This document shows positions 8,675 to 16,233 of a stretch of 64,000 nt of DNA, piece by piece. The notes under the pieces are model-generated. The model saw only the letters and a program-made list of their open reading frames with translations. It was not told where the DNA came from and ran no database searches. The stretch covers positions 248,001 through 312,000 of the forward strand of contig CBDIHH010000005.1 of the NCBI GenBank assembly GCA_965279095.1, given 5' to 3'. Position numbers and translations under genes: made by a program. Within the stretch, counting starts at the first letter, position 1; every line of letters begins with the position of its first letter. Origin of the DNA: CBDIHH01 sp965279095. GTDB lineage: Bacteria; Pseudomonadota; Alphaproteobacteria; Caulobacterales; Caulobacteraceae.

Positions 8675-9928
8675 TCAGTCCACCCAGTCCTTCGCGATCG
8701 TCCGCGACGTCGCGAACAGGATGGCGGCCGAGACCAGGTAGAAGCAGACGCCGGTCATGATCGAATAGCGCAGGGCCTCCTCGCCGAACCGCGCGGTCAG
8801 CAGGTCCGACAGCACCCCGAAGAACAGGGCGCCGCAGCCGATGCCGATCAGGTTGTTGATGAACAGGAAGGCCGCCGAGGCGGTGGTGCGCATGGGTTGC
8901 GGGGCTATGTGCTGCACGGCCGTCAGCACCGGGCCCAGCCACATCAGGCTGAGGGCCTGCGGCGGCAGGGACCACAGGAAGGCGGCCACTGGGTTGGTGC
9001 TCGACACCGCCGCGAAGAAGAACGGCACGCTGATCAGGAAGGCCGCTGCCGGCACCAGCACATAGGCCGTGCGCCCGCGGCCGGCGAGCTTGTCGGCCAG
9101 CCAGCCTCCGCCCCAAACTCCCGTAAGCCCGCCGAAGAACAGCAGGGCGCTATAGGCCAGGGAGGTCTCCACCAGCCCCATCTTGAAGCTGCGCAGGAAG
9201 AAGGACGGCAGCCAGAAGGCGAGGCCATAGGCGACGATCGAGGAGGAGGCCGCGCCCAGGGACAGGCCCCAGAAGCTGGGGGTGCGCGCCAGCCGGGCGA
9301 GGGCCGGGCCGAGGGCGACGGGGACCGCCCCCGCCAGCCGCGGCGGTTCCTTCACCGTGAACTTGAACAGGGGAACCAGCACCAGGCCGGCCAGGCCGAC
9401 GATGATGAAGGCGGCGCGCCAGTCGATGCGGCTGGCGATCAGCCCGCCGAACAGCACGCCCAGGGCGCTGCCCAGGGGGATGCCGAAGGAATAGGCGGCC
9501 AGGGCCCGGGCCCGGGTCTTGGGCGGGAAATAGTCGCTGACCAGGGAATAGGAGGGGGCGACGCCGCCGGCCTCGCCGAAGCCCACGCCCATGCGGAAGG
9601 CGAACAGCTGGGCGAACGAGCCGGCGAACCCGCACAGGGCGGTGAAACCGCTCCAAAGGGCCAGGGAGATGGTGATGATCGAGGTGCGCCGCCAGCGGTC
9701 GGCCAGCCAGCCGATGGGCACCCCCAGCCCGGTATAGAACAGGGCGAAGGCCAGCCCGCCCATCAGGCCCAGCTGGGTGTCCGTCAGATGCAGGTCGGCC
9801 TTGATGGCCGGCGCCAGCACCCCGAGGATCTGCCGGTCGATCCAGTTGAAGGTGTAGACGACGACCAGCATCACCAGGACATAGACCCGGTAGCCTGTGC
9901 GCGTGTCCGCCTGGGTCTGTTCGCTCAT
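8675..9928 (-). CDS. MFS transporter (12 TM)
   Basis: 417-residue major facilitator with 12 hydrophobic segments. It has the motif A-like loop GWLADRWRRTS between TM2 and TM3, a charged central loop (FTVKEPPRLAG) and a second loop GGWLADKLAGRG in the C-terminal half. The N-terminus reads VYTFNWIDRQILGVLAPAIK, the signature I associate with the spinster-like/ACS-type MFS transporters common in alphaproteobacterial catabolic clusters. It is the last gene of the minus-strand unit hydrolase - TonB receptor - MFS; 57 bases with a GC hairpin separate it from the receptor. Likely job: moving the imported compound, or its hydrolysis product, across the inner membrane. Substrate unknown. Confidence 0.9.
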   Translation of the reverse strand: MSEQTQADTRTGYRVYVLVMLVVVYTFNWIDRQILGVLAPAIKADLHLTDTQLGLMGGLAFALFYTGLGVPIGWLADRWRRTSIITISLALWSGFTALCGFAGSFAQLFAFRMGVGFGEAGGVAPSYSLVSDYFPPKTRARALAAYSFGIPLGSALGVLFGGLIASRIDWRAAFIIVGLAGLVLVPLFKFTVKEPPRLAGAVPVALGPALARLARTPSFWGLSLGAASSSIVAYGLAFWLPSFFLRSFKMGLVETSLAYSALLFFGGLTGVWGGGWLADKLAGRGRTAYVLVPAAAFLISVPFFFAAVSSTNPVAAFLWSLPPQALSLMWLGPVLTAVQHIAPQPMRTTASAAFLFINNLIGIGCGALFFGVLSDLLTARFGEEALRYSIMTGVCFYLVSAAILFATSRTIAKDWVD

Positions 9929-9950
9929 CGCCCGCCTCGGCCTGGTGGTC

Positions 9951-9978
9951 GCGGCGGCCCCCGGGAGGAGGCCGCCGC
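9951..9978 (-). other. GC-rich hairpin between receptor and MFS genes
   Basis: Nine-base arms GCGGCGGCC and GGCCGCCGC with a ten-base loop, lying in the 57-base gap after the TonB receptor stop and before the MFS start. There is no T run, so it is not a classical terminator. It could protect the upstream mRNA from decay, or lower MFS expression relative to the receptor. Confidence 0.45.
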
Positions 9979-9985
9979 AGGGTCG

Positions 9986-12199
9986 CTAGAAGTTGACTTC
10001 GAGGCTCGCCAGGAAGGTCTTGGGCGGGCCGTAGTAGGCGATCAGCGAGTTGTTGAAGGTGGCGCCGGCGAAGCTGTAGCCGCCGATCTTATAGCGCTCG
10101 TCCGTCAGGTTCTTGCCCGACAGGGAGATCTTGTAGCGACCGCTGGGCGCCGTCCACTGGGCGTTCAGGTCGACCAGGGTGTAGGCCTCCTGGTCCAGGA
10201 AGACGTTGACCTGCTCGAACTGGCTGTAGCTGGACCGGTAGGAAATGCTGGGGGTGATCGAGAACCGGCCGCCGGCCACCTCGTGGCTGTAGGTGGCGTT
10301 GATGTTCGCCGTCCACTTGGGAGTGTTCTGGAAGACGTAGAGGTTGGCCACGTTGATGTTGGTGCGGCTGACCGGGTCGAAGCGGTTGAACTTGTCGAAC
10401 TTGGCGTCGATATAGCCCACCGAGGCGGCCGCCACGAAGCCGTCGGCGATCTTGAGCTGGCCCTCGAACTCGGCCCCCTTGATGCTCGACTCGCCGACAT
10501 TGTCCACCGAGCTGGCGATGCCCGTGGGCACCGGCACCTGGGTGGTGAACTGCTGGCCCTTGTATTTCGACAGGAACACCGCCGAGGCGAAGGTCAGGCG
10601 GTCGAAGAACGATCCCTTCAGTCCCAGCTCATAGGCCTGCACGGTCTCGGGCTCGTAGCCGTTGACGGTCTGCGGCGTGAGCGAGGCGTCGCCGCGCATG
10701 TCGAAGCCCCCCGACTTGAAGCCCTTGGAATAGGAGACGTAGGTCGTCAGATCCTCGGTCAGGTCGTAGGACAGGCTGACGCGGGGCGTGAACTCCTCGA
10801 AGGTCTTGTCGCGGGTGTAGTTGGTGTTGAGCACCAGGGGCGCACGGGCCGGCCCGCCGATGCTGGGGGTCCGGAAGGCGCCCAGATAGGTGGCCCGGAA
10901 CACTCGGCCGGTCTTCTCGTCGCGGGTGAAGCGGCCGCCGATGGAGCCCTTCAACCGGTCGGTGAAGTCGAAGCTGACGTCGGCGAAGGCGGCCAGGCTG
11001 CGGGTGTCCACCGAGCCGCCGTCGCCGATGGCGACGCCCAGGTTGCCGGCGATGGTGTCGAAGTGGCCCTCTGCCTTGGCGTCCATGTAGTAGAGGCCGG
11101 CCACCCCCTGGACGCGCTCGCCGTCATAGAGGAACTGCAGCTCGTTGCTGACGCTGCGGTCCTCGTAGAAGGCGGGGATGTCGAGGGTCGGCAGGGGGGT
11201 GTTGTCGAAGTCGATCACCGTGTCGGTGCGGCCGCGGCGCCAGGCGAAGATGTTCTTCACCGACCAGGTCGGCGACAGCCGCAGCTGGGCGGTCAGCGAG
11301 GCGCCCTCGGTCTCCACCGAGTTGCTGTCGCCGATGCCCGCCTGGGTGTCGTATTTGTTGGCCAGGATCGGGAAGCCGCCCTGCAGGGCGACGGCCTCGC
11401 GGTGGCCGTGACGGGGATTGGAGTCGTCCTGCACCTTGTCGTAGGCCAGGCGCACGAACAGGTTCTCGTTGGGGGCGTATTCCAGGCTCAGCCGGCCGGC
11501 GATCACGTCCTTGTTGTAGGTGTCGGCGCGGGTGGTCAGGTTGGTCCCGTAGCCGTCGCGCTTGTAGAGGGCCAGGGCGCCGCCCACCGACAGGCCCTCC
11601 ACGCCCACCGGGGTGCTGCCGCTGAGCACCAGGTCGCGCTCGTTGTAGGAGCCGACGGTGCCGCGGATCATCGCGCGCGGGTCATTGCCCAGGCGCTTGG
11701 TCACATATTTGATCGCGCCGCCGATGGTGTTGCGTCCGTAGAGGGTGCCCTGCGGTCCGCGCAGCACCTCGATGCGCTCGACGTCGAAGATGTCGAGCAC
11801 CGCGCCCTGGGGCCGGGCGATGTAGACGTCGTCCACATAGAGGCCGACCCCAGGCTCGAAGCCCCACAGGGGATCCTGCTGGCCGACGCCGCGGATGAAC
11901 GAGATCAGGGTCGAGTTGGAGCCCCGCGCCACCTGCAGGGTCAGGTTCGGCGTGGTCTGCTGCAGGCCGGTGATGTCCGTGGCCGACACCCGCTCGAGCT
12001 TGTCGGCGCTGAAGGCCGACACCGCCACGGGCACGTCCTTCAGCACCTCCTCGCGGCGGCGGGCGGTGACCACCACCTCGTCGACGCCGGAACTGGCCGA
12101 CGGCGCCGTGTCCTGGGCCAGGGCGGGCGACCAGGCGAGGCCCGCCGCCGTGGTGGCGAACAGGAAGGCGAGGGTCATTGAGCGCTTGTGGGTCGTCAT
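9986..12199 (-). CDS. TonB-dependent receptor
   Basis: 737-residue outer-membrane active transporter. The signal peptide is MTTHKRSMTLAFLFATTAAGLAWSPALAQ in content (cleavage after ALAQ). A TonB box-like VDEVVVTARRREE follows, then a plug (DVPVAVSAFSADKLERV, GPQGTLYGRNTIGGAI) and a long beta-barrel ending in Phe (FLASLEVNF). There is no N-terminal signalling domain. The ATG at 12199 has GGGGAGA eight bases upstream and overlaps the hydrolase stop by four bases, so receptor synthesis is tied to the hydrolase. The family is the large group in Caulobacterales and sphingomonads used for sugars, terpenoids, aromatics and siderophores alike. The neighbouring CoA ligase argues for an organic nutrient rather than iron. 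Confidence 0.92.
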   Translation of the reverse strand: MTTHKRSMTLAFLFATTAAGLAWSPALAQDTAPSASSGVDEVVVTARRREEVLKDVPVAVSAFSADKLERVSATDITGLQQTTPNLTLQVARGSNSTLISFIRGVGQQDPLWGFEPGVGLYVDDVYIARPQGAVLDIFDVERIEVLRGPQGTLYGRNTIGGAIKYVTKRLGNDPRAMIRGTVGSYNERDLVLSGSTPVGVEGLSVGGALALYKRDGYGTNLTTRADTYNKDVIAGRLSLEYAPNENLFVRLAYDKVQDDSNPRHGHREAVALQGGFPILANKYDTQAGIGDSNSVETEGASLTAQLRLSPTWSVKNIFAWRRGRTDTVIDFDNTPLPTLDIPAFYEDRSVSNELQFLYDGERVQGVAGLYYMDAKAEGHFDTIAGNLGVAIGDGGSVDTRSLAAFADVSFDFTDRLKGSIGGRFTRDEKTGRVFRATYLGAFRTPSIGGPARAPLVLNTNYTRDKTFEEFTPRVSLSYDLTEDLTTYVSYSKGFKSGGFDMRGDASLTPQTVNGYEPETVQAYELGLKGSFFDRLTFASAVFLSKYKGQQFTTQVPVPTGIASSVDNVGESSIKGAEFEGQLKIADGFVAAASVGYIDAKFDKFNRFDPVSRTNINVANLYVFQNTPKWTANINATYSHEVAGGRFSITPSISYRSSYSQFEQVNVFLDQEAYTLVDLNAQWTAPSGRYKISLSGKNLTDERYKIGGYSFAGATFNNSLIAYYGPPKTFLASLEVNF

Positions 12200-13086
12200 G
12201 TGGATGGTCTCCCCGTTGTGGACGCCGCCTCGGATGGGCGGGTCGTCTGTGGCGCGTCGCCGCGCGGGAGCGTGGCGACAAACTGGATGAGCGCTTCGTT
12301 GAAGCGCTCGGGCTCTTCGAGATGCAGGGCGTGTCCGGAGTGCTCGAACAGCAGCCGCTGGGATGCGGGCAGGCGGGCGGCGAGATCCTCGCCCACGGCG
12401 GGGTCGTAGAGTTGGCTGTGGGCGCCGTGGGCGACCAGGGCCGGCAGGTCCAGGGCGCCCAACTCGGCGCGGAAATCCTGGGCGGTCAGCGATCCCCACA
12501 GGCCTGCCAGGGGGGCGGGGTCGTGGGTCTTCACCTGGCCCTCGACCCAGCGGATCAGGTCCGACCGGCGTCCCTCCAGGCCCTCGCCGACGATCCGGTA
12601 GGCCAGCAGCCTGGCGTAGAGCGGCCATTCGGCGACCATGGCCGCCTGGGCGGCCCCGGCGGCCGCGGCGTCGTAGCCGCCCTTCAGCCCATGCGGCCAG
12701 TCCGGCCCGCCGATCACCTTGGCGGTCATGTCGATCACCGCCATGGCGTCGAAGCGGGGGCGCGCGCGGCCCAGAAGGGCGCGCCACAGGACCATGGCCC
12801 CGAGCGACCAGCCCACGCCCACCGCGCCGCGCAGGTCCAGGTGCTCGACCAGGGCGGTCAGGTCGTCGGCCAGGCCCTCGATGGTCAGGGGGGCCGCGCC
12901 GGCGGCGGTGCGGCCGTGGCCGCGCAGGTCCATGGTGACGACACGAAACTGACGGCGCAGGGCCGCCACCTGGGGGGCGAAGAAGCCGCCGTGGGCGGCG
13001 AAGCCGTGGACGAGGACCAGCGGCCGGCCGGCGCCGACATCGTCGAACGCCATCTTCACCCCGTCGCTGAGGACAAGCTGTCCCAT
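12196..13086 (-). CDS. alpha/beta-fold hydrolase
   Basis: 296 residues, no signal peptide, so cytoplasmic. The oxyanion motif is LVLVHGFAAHGG, the nucleophile Ser94 is in GVGWSLGAM, and the His is in HSGHALHLEEPERFNEAL. The probable acid lies in ALVAHGAHSQLYDPAV or nearby, but its exact position is unclear. The fold resembles esterases, lactonases and C-C hydrolases of meta-cleavage pathways. The last 25 residues are a Thr/Ser/Pro tail beyond the fold, encoded over the receptor's ribosome site. It is the first gene of the minus-strand unit, divergent from the TetR gene with 120 bases between. Likely function: opening an ester or lactone in the pathway served by this cluster. Substrate unknown. 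Confidence 0.88.
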   Translation of the reverse strand: MGQLVLSDGVKMAFDDVGAGRPLVLVHGFAAHGGFFAPQVAALRRQFRVVTMDLRGHGRTAAGAAPLTIEGLADDLTALVEHLDLRGAVGVGWSLGAMVLWRALLGRARPRFDAMAVIDMTAKVIGGPDWPHGLKGGYDAAAAGAAQAAMVAEWPLYARLLAYRIVGEGLEGRRSDLIRWVEGQVKTHDPAPLAGLWGSLTAQDFRAELGALDLPALVAHGAHSQLYDPAVGEDLAARLPASQRLLFEHSGHALHLEEPERFNEALIQFVATLPRGDAPQTTRPSEAASTTGRPST

Positions 13087-13153
13087 ACTCTGTCGCTTCC
13101 CCCCTCGTCGCCGAGGCCTGGGCGGTTGACGGCGAGGCCGCCAGACCGCTCCT

Positions 13154-13174
13154 GTCGTGTTTGTTGTTGACGAC
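13154..13174. promoter_or_regulatory. candidate operator, GTCGT-N11-ACGAC
   Basis: Inverted repeat with five-base arms in the 120-base gap between the divergent hydrolase and TetR genes. A -35-like TTGACG (13167-13172) overlaps its right side. It would suit a TetR dimer, but the arms are short and this may be chance. Confidence 0.35.
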
Positions 13175-13190
13175 TATACGAAACCTGAAT

Positions 13191-13204
13191 CAACTTTCAA
13201 GTTG
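13191..13204. promoter_or_regulatory. candidate TetR operator, CAACTT-TC-AAGTTG
   Basis: Perfect palindrome with six-base arms and a two-base centre, ending two bases before the TetR start codon and covering its ribosome-binding region. The region is AT-richer than its surroundings. TetR proteins often repress their own divergent promoters through such sites, so this is the best operator candidate in the gap. Confidence 0.5.
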
Positions 13205-13206
13205 GA

Positions 13207-13854
13207 ATGATGAGCAACCCCGCACCCCCCACGATCGACAAGGCGCCGCGCACCTCGCGGGGCGAGAAGACCCGTGAGCGTCTGCTCGAGGCGGCCCGCG
13301 CCGAGTTCGGCGAGAAGGGCTTCTATGAGGCGGGGGTCAGCGGCATCACCCAGCGGGCGGGCGTCGCGCTCGGCACCTTCTACACCTACTTCAATTCCAA
13401 GGAGGAGCTCTACCGGGCGCTGGTGGAGCACATGGGCGAGGTCACGCGCCGCTGGCAGGCGGAGCATATCGCCACGGCCAGCGACCGCCTGTCCGCCGAG
13501 CGGATCGGCGTCGAGGCGTTCATCGAGTTCGTGCGGGCCCACAAGGACCTCTACCGGATCGTCATGGAGGCCCAGTTCGTCGCCCCCGACGCCTACCAGG
13601 CCTATTATGCGGTGTTCGCCGAGGACTACCGCCGCAACCTGTCCTCCGCCGCCAAGCGCGGCCAGATCCGACCCGGCGCGGATGAGGAGCGGGCCTGGGC
13701 CCTGATCGGCATGAACGTGTTCCTGGGTCTCAAATACGGGGTCTGGAACGACGACCGCTCGCCGGCGGATATCGCCGCCTCAGTGGCCGACCTGCTCGAG
13801 CACGGCCTGTCGCCGGCCGACAAGCCGACCGGTCCCGGGCCGACGGAAGACTGA
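13207..13854 (+). CDS. TetR family transcriptional regulator
   Basis: 215 residues. The N-terminal helix-turn-helix lies at about residues 20-65: RERLLEAARAEFGEKGFYEA, then GITQRAGVALGTFYTYFNSK, the classic TetR recognition helix. The C-terminal ligand-binding part is helical (AFIEFVRAHKDLYRIVMEAQ, ALIGMNVFLGLKYGVWN). Tandem ATGs at 13207 and 13210 are both possible; the upstream GGA is nearer the ideal distance from the second. The gene leads a plus-strand operon (CoA ligase, two MaoC-like proteins) and faces the hydrolase-receptor-MFS unit, so it probably controls both. The effector may be an acyl-CoA made by the ligase next to it, as in FadR-type TetR regulators; this is inference. Confidence 0.92.
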   Translation: MMSNPAPPTIDKAPRTSRGEKTRERLLEAARAEFGEKGFYEAGVSGITQRAGVALGTFYTYFNSKEELYRALVEHMGEVTRRWQAEHIATASDRLSAERIGVEAFIEFVRAHKDLYRIVMEAQFVAPDAYQAYYAVFAEDYRRNLSSAAKRGQIRPGADEERAWALIGMNVFLGLKYGVWNDDRSPADIAASVADLLEHGLSPADKPTGPGPTED

Positions 13855-15359
13855 TGCAGGACCTGCCCGACCTCATCGCCCGCCGCGCCGACCTGTCGCC
13901 GGGCGCCGTCGCCCTGGAGGCCTGGGGCGGCGGCGGGACACGCACCTACGCCGAACTCAACGCCGCCGCCGAGGGCGCGGCGAGGCTGATGGCGGCGGCG
14001 GGGGTGCGGGCAGGGGACCGGGTGGCGGTGCTGTGCCGCAATCGGATCGCCTTCTTCGAGATCCTGTTCGGCTGCGCCAAGCTCGGGGCGGTGATGATCC
14101 CCCTGAACTGGCGATCTCCGGCGGAGGAGCTGAGACCCCTGCTCGAGACGGCAGTTCCGATGCTGCTGTTCTACGGGGTCGAGGATGAGGCGACAGCCCG
14201 CGCGGCGGGGCAGGGCGGGGCCCTGGTCGGCCTGGACGACGCCGGCCCCGAAGGCTACGCCGCCCGCCTGCGCGCCGCCCCGGCCATCCAGCCGCGTCGC
14301 GTCTGGCCCTTCGACGAGGCTTGGTACCTGCTGCACACCTCAGGCACCACTGGCCGGCCCAAGGCGGTGATCAACACCTACGGCATGGCCCTGGTGAACG
14401 CGGTCAACATCGGCTCGGGCGTCGGCCTGACCGCCCGCGACCGCACCGTCAACTTCCTGCCCCTGTTCCACGCCGGCGGCATCGGCCTGCACACCCTCCC
14501 GGCCCTGTTCGCCGGCGCCAGGGTCGCGGTGCTGCCCGGCTTCGACGCCGACGCCCTGACGGCCATGATCGGCGCCGGGGCCCTGGATCTCTTCTTCGGC
14601 GTCCCCGCCGTCTACCAGGCGCTCAGCCTGCATCCGGCGTTCGACGCCCTGGACCTGACCGGCGTGCGCCATTGGGGCTGCGGCGGCGCGCCCCTGCCGG
14701 ACGCCCTGGTGCGACGGTTCGCCGAGCGCGGCGCCCTGGTCTGCAACGGCATGGGCATGACCGAGACCGGGCCCACCCTGTTCCTCATGGACCAGCCCTC
14801 GGTGCTGGCCAGGATCGGCTCGGTGGGCAAGCCCCAGGTGCTGGCCGAGGCGCGGATCGTCGGCGAGGACGGGGCCGATGTGGCGCGGGGCGAGACCGGA
14901 GAGCTGTGGTTCGCCGGCCCCGGCGTCACCCCCGGCTACTGGAACGACCCGGCCGCCACCGCCGCGGCCTTCTCATCTGACGGCTGGCTGAAGAGCGGCG
15001 ACCTCGCCCGCCAGGACCCGGACGGCTATTACTTCATCGTCGGCCGCTCCAAGGACATGTTCATCTCCGGCGGCGAGAACGTCTATCCGGCCGAGGTCGA
15101 GAACGTCCTGGCCGACCATCCGGCGGTGCTGGAGGCGGCGGTGACGGCCGTGCCTGACGCGCGCTGGGGCGAGGTCGGCCGCGCCTATCTGGTCCTACGC
15201 GAGGGCGCCCTGGCGGACGCCGCCGACCTCGACGCCTGGTGCCGAGCCCGCCTGGCCGCCTACAAGGCGCCCAAGGCCTATGTCTTCGCCGCCGATCTGC
15301 CGCGCAACGCCCTCGGCAAGGTCCTCAAGCACCGCCTTTGCGAGCTCGACCCCGCATGA
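13854..15359 (+). CDS. acyl-CoA synthetase (AMP-dependent ligase)
   Basis: 501 residues of the ANL superfamily, forming an acyl-AMP and then an acyl-CoA thioester. Motifs in order: the ATP loop HTSGTTGRPKAVINTY, the adenine-contact region GMGMTETGPTLF, the ribose Asp in GWLKSGDLARQDPDGYYFIVGR, the hinge DMFISGGENVYPAEVE, and the catalytic Lys in NALGKVLKHRL. Length and motifs match the fatty-acid/aryl-CoA ligase group. Its start shares one base with the TetR stop (TGATG), and its own stop overlaps the first MaoC gene by four bases. It most likely activates the acid released by the divergent hydrolase. Chain length or aromatic nature cannot be told. Confidence 0.93.
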   Translation: MQDLPDLIARRADLSPGAVALEAWGGGGTRTYAELNAAAEGAARLMAAAGVRAGDRVAVLCRNRIAFFEILFGCAKLGAVMIPLNWRSPAEELRPLLETAVPMLLFYGVEDEATARAAGQGGALVGLDDAGPEGYAARLRAAPAIQPRRVWPFDEAWYLLHTSGTTGRPKAVINTYGMALVNAVNIGSGVGLTARDRTVNFLPLFHAGGIGLHTLPALFAGARVAVLPGFDADALTAMIGAGALDLFFGVPAVYQALSLHPAFDALDLTGVRHWGCGGAPLPDALVRRFAERGALVCNGMGMTETGPTLFLMDQPSVLARIGSVGKPQVLAEARIVGEDGADVARGETGELWFAGPGVTPGYWNDPAATAAAFSSDGWLKSGDLARQDPDGYYFIVGRSKDMFISGGENVYPAEVENVLADHPAVLEAAVTAVPDARWGEVGRAYLVLREGALADAADLDAWCRARLAAYKAPKAYVFAADLPRNALGKVLKHRLCELDPA

Positions 15360-15712
15360 CCGATCCCCTGCGCCTGGAGCGCACCCTCACCCAGGCGGAT
15401 TTCGACCGTTTCGCCGCCCTGTCGGGGGACGATAACCCCATCCACGTGGATCCCGCCTTCTCCGCCGCGACCAAGTTCGGCCGCACCGTCAGCCACGGGG
15501 TGCTGCTGATCTCCATCCTCGCCAGCCAGGTCCAGCGCCTGCGGCCGGGGGCTCGGGTGATCCGCCAGAACATCCGCTTCCCCGCGCCCACCTATGCCGG
15601 CGACCCGATGGTCTTCGAGGTCGCCGAGACCGGGCAGGGGACCTTCGCCTGCCGGGTGGTCGGCCCGGGCGGCGTCGTCACCTGCGACGGCGTCCTGGAG
15701 GTCGCGGCATGA
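15356..15712 (+). CDS. MaoC-like (R)-specific enoyl-CoA hydratase
   Basis: 118 residues, a single hotdog domain. It carries the hydratase-2 motif FAALSGDDNPIHVDP with the Asp and His used in R-specific hydration of trans-2-enoyl-CoA, followed by the central helix FGRTVSHGVLLISILASQ. Size matches PhaJ-type hydratases, which work as homodimers. It overlaps the ligase stop and the next hotdog gene by four bases each, so all three are translated as a set. Its partner lacks this motif, and the two may form a heterodimer. Role: hydration of an unsaturated acyl-CoA in the pathway of this cluster. Confidence 0.87.
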   Translation: MTDPLRLERTLTQADFDRFAALSGDDNPIHVDPAFSAATKFGRTVSHGVLLISILASQVQRLRPGARVIRQNIRFPAPTYAGDPMVFEVAETGQGTFACRVVGPGGVVTCDGVLEVAA

Positions 15713-16071
15713 AGGTCGGCGACCAGGCGACCGCCACCCGGATCTTCACCCAGGCCGACGTCGACGCCTATGCCGCCCTGGGCGGCCCCGTCGCCGCCCC
15801 CGGCGAGGTCCCTGATCCGCTGATCGGGGCCCTGTTCTCCTACCTGCTCGGGGTTCGCCTGCCCGGCCGCGGCGCCAACTACCTCAAGCAGCAAAGCGAC
15901 TATCTCGCCCCCGCCCGGATCGGCGAGGCCCTGACCGCTACGGTCACGGTCACCCGCCTGCGCCCCGACAAGGCCCTGGTTGACCTGGAGACCGTCTGTA
16001 CGGACGCCTCCGGGAACGTCCTCTGCCGCGGTCGGGCCCTCATCCACGCTGATGATGTGACCCCGACTTAG
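15709..16071 (+). CDS. MaoC-like hotdog protein without the hydratase motif
   Basis: 120 residues. The opening (FTQADVDAYAALGGP) aligns by eye with the preceding MaoC protein, but where that one has SGDDNPIHVDP this has GGPVAAPGEVPDP: no catalytic Asp-His pair. The helix (LIGALFSYLLGVRLPGRGANYL) and the strands ending in CRGRALIHADDV keep the hotdog layout. It starts four bases inside the catalytic homologue. Likely a non-catalytic partner in a heterodimer, as known for some two-subunit MaoC hydratases of steroid degraders; alternatively a thioesterase-like enzyme. Last gene of the TetR operon, followed by a long inverted repeat. Confidence 0.8.
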   Translation: MKVGDQATATRIFTQADVDAYAALGGPVAAPGEVPDPLIGALFSYLLGVRLPGRGANYLKQQSDYLAPARIGEALTATVTVTRLRPDKALVDLETVCTDASGNVLCRGRALIHADDVTPT

Positions 16072-16079
16072 CCCGCACC

Positions 16080-16154
16080 CCCCGCGGAAGCGGGGGCCCA
16101 GGCTTGGCGAAACGCGACGCCCTCGGCCAAGCCTGGGTCCCCGCTTCCGCGGGG
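16080..16154. repeat. long inverted repeat, 28-base arms
   Basis: Arms 16080-16107 and 16127-16154 match with one mismatch (CCCCGCGGAAGCGGGG then CCCAGGCTTGGC); the loop is 19 bases. Each arm contains its own small palindrome, CCGCGGAAGCGG. It lies after the last MaoC gene and before guaB, and may act as a terminator-like or mRNA-stabilising hairpin. It looks like a dispersed intergenic element. Confidence 0.8.
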
Positions 16155-16233
16155 AATGCGGACGTGATTGGCCGCAACCCTTGCGCCCCACGCCCCCGGC
16201 CGTTACACGCGGCTCGCAAAACGGAGACTCCTC

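Noticed and set aside
8654..12181. 1175-codon open frame on the plus strand
   Set aside because: It lies opposite the MFS and TonB-receptor genes, is dominated by Gly, Ala, Gln, Arg and His as high-GC antisense frames are, and has no domain; the minus-strand genes have clear motifs.
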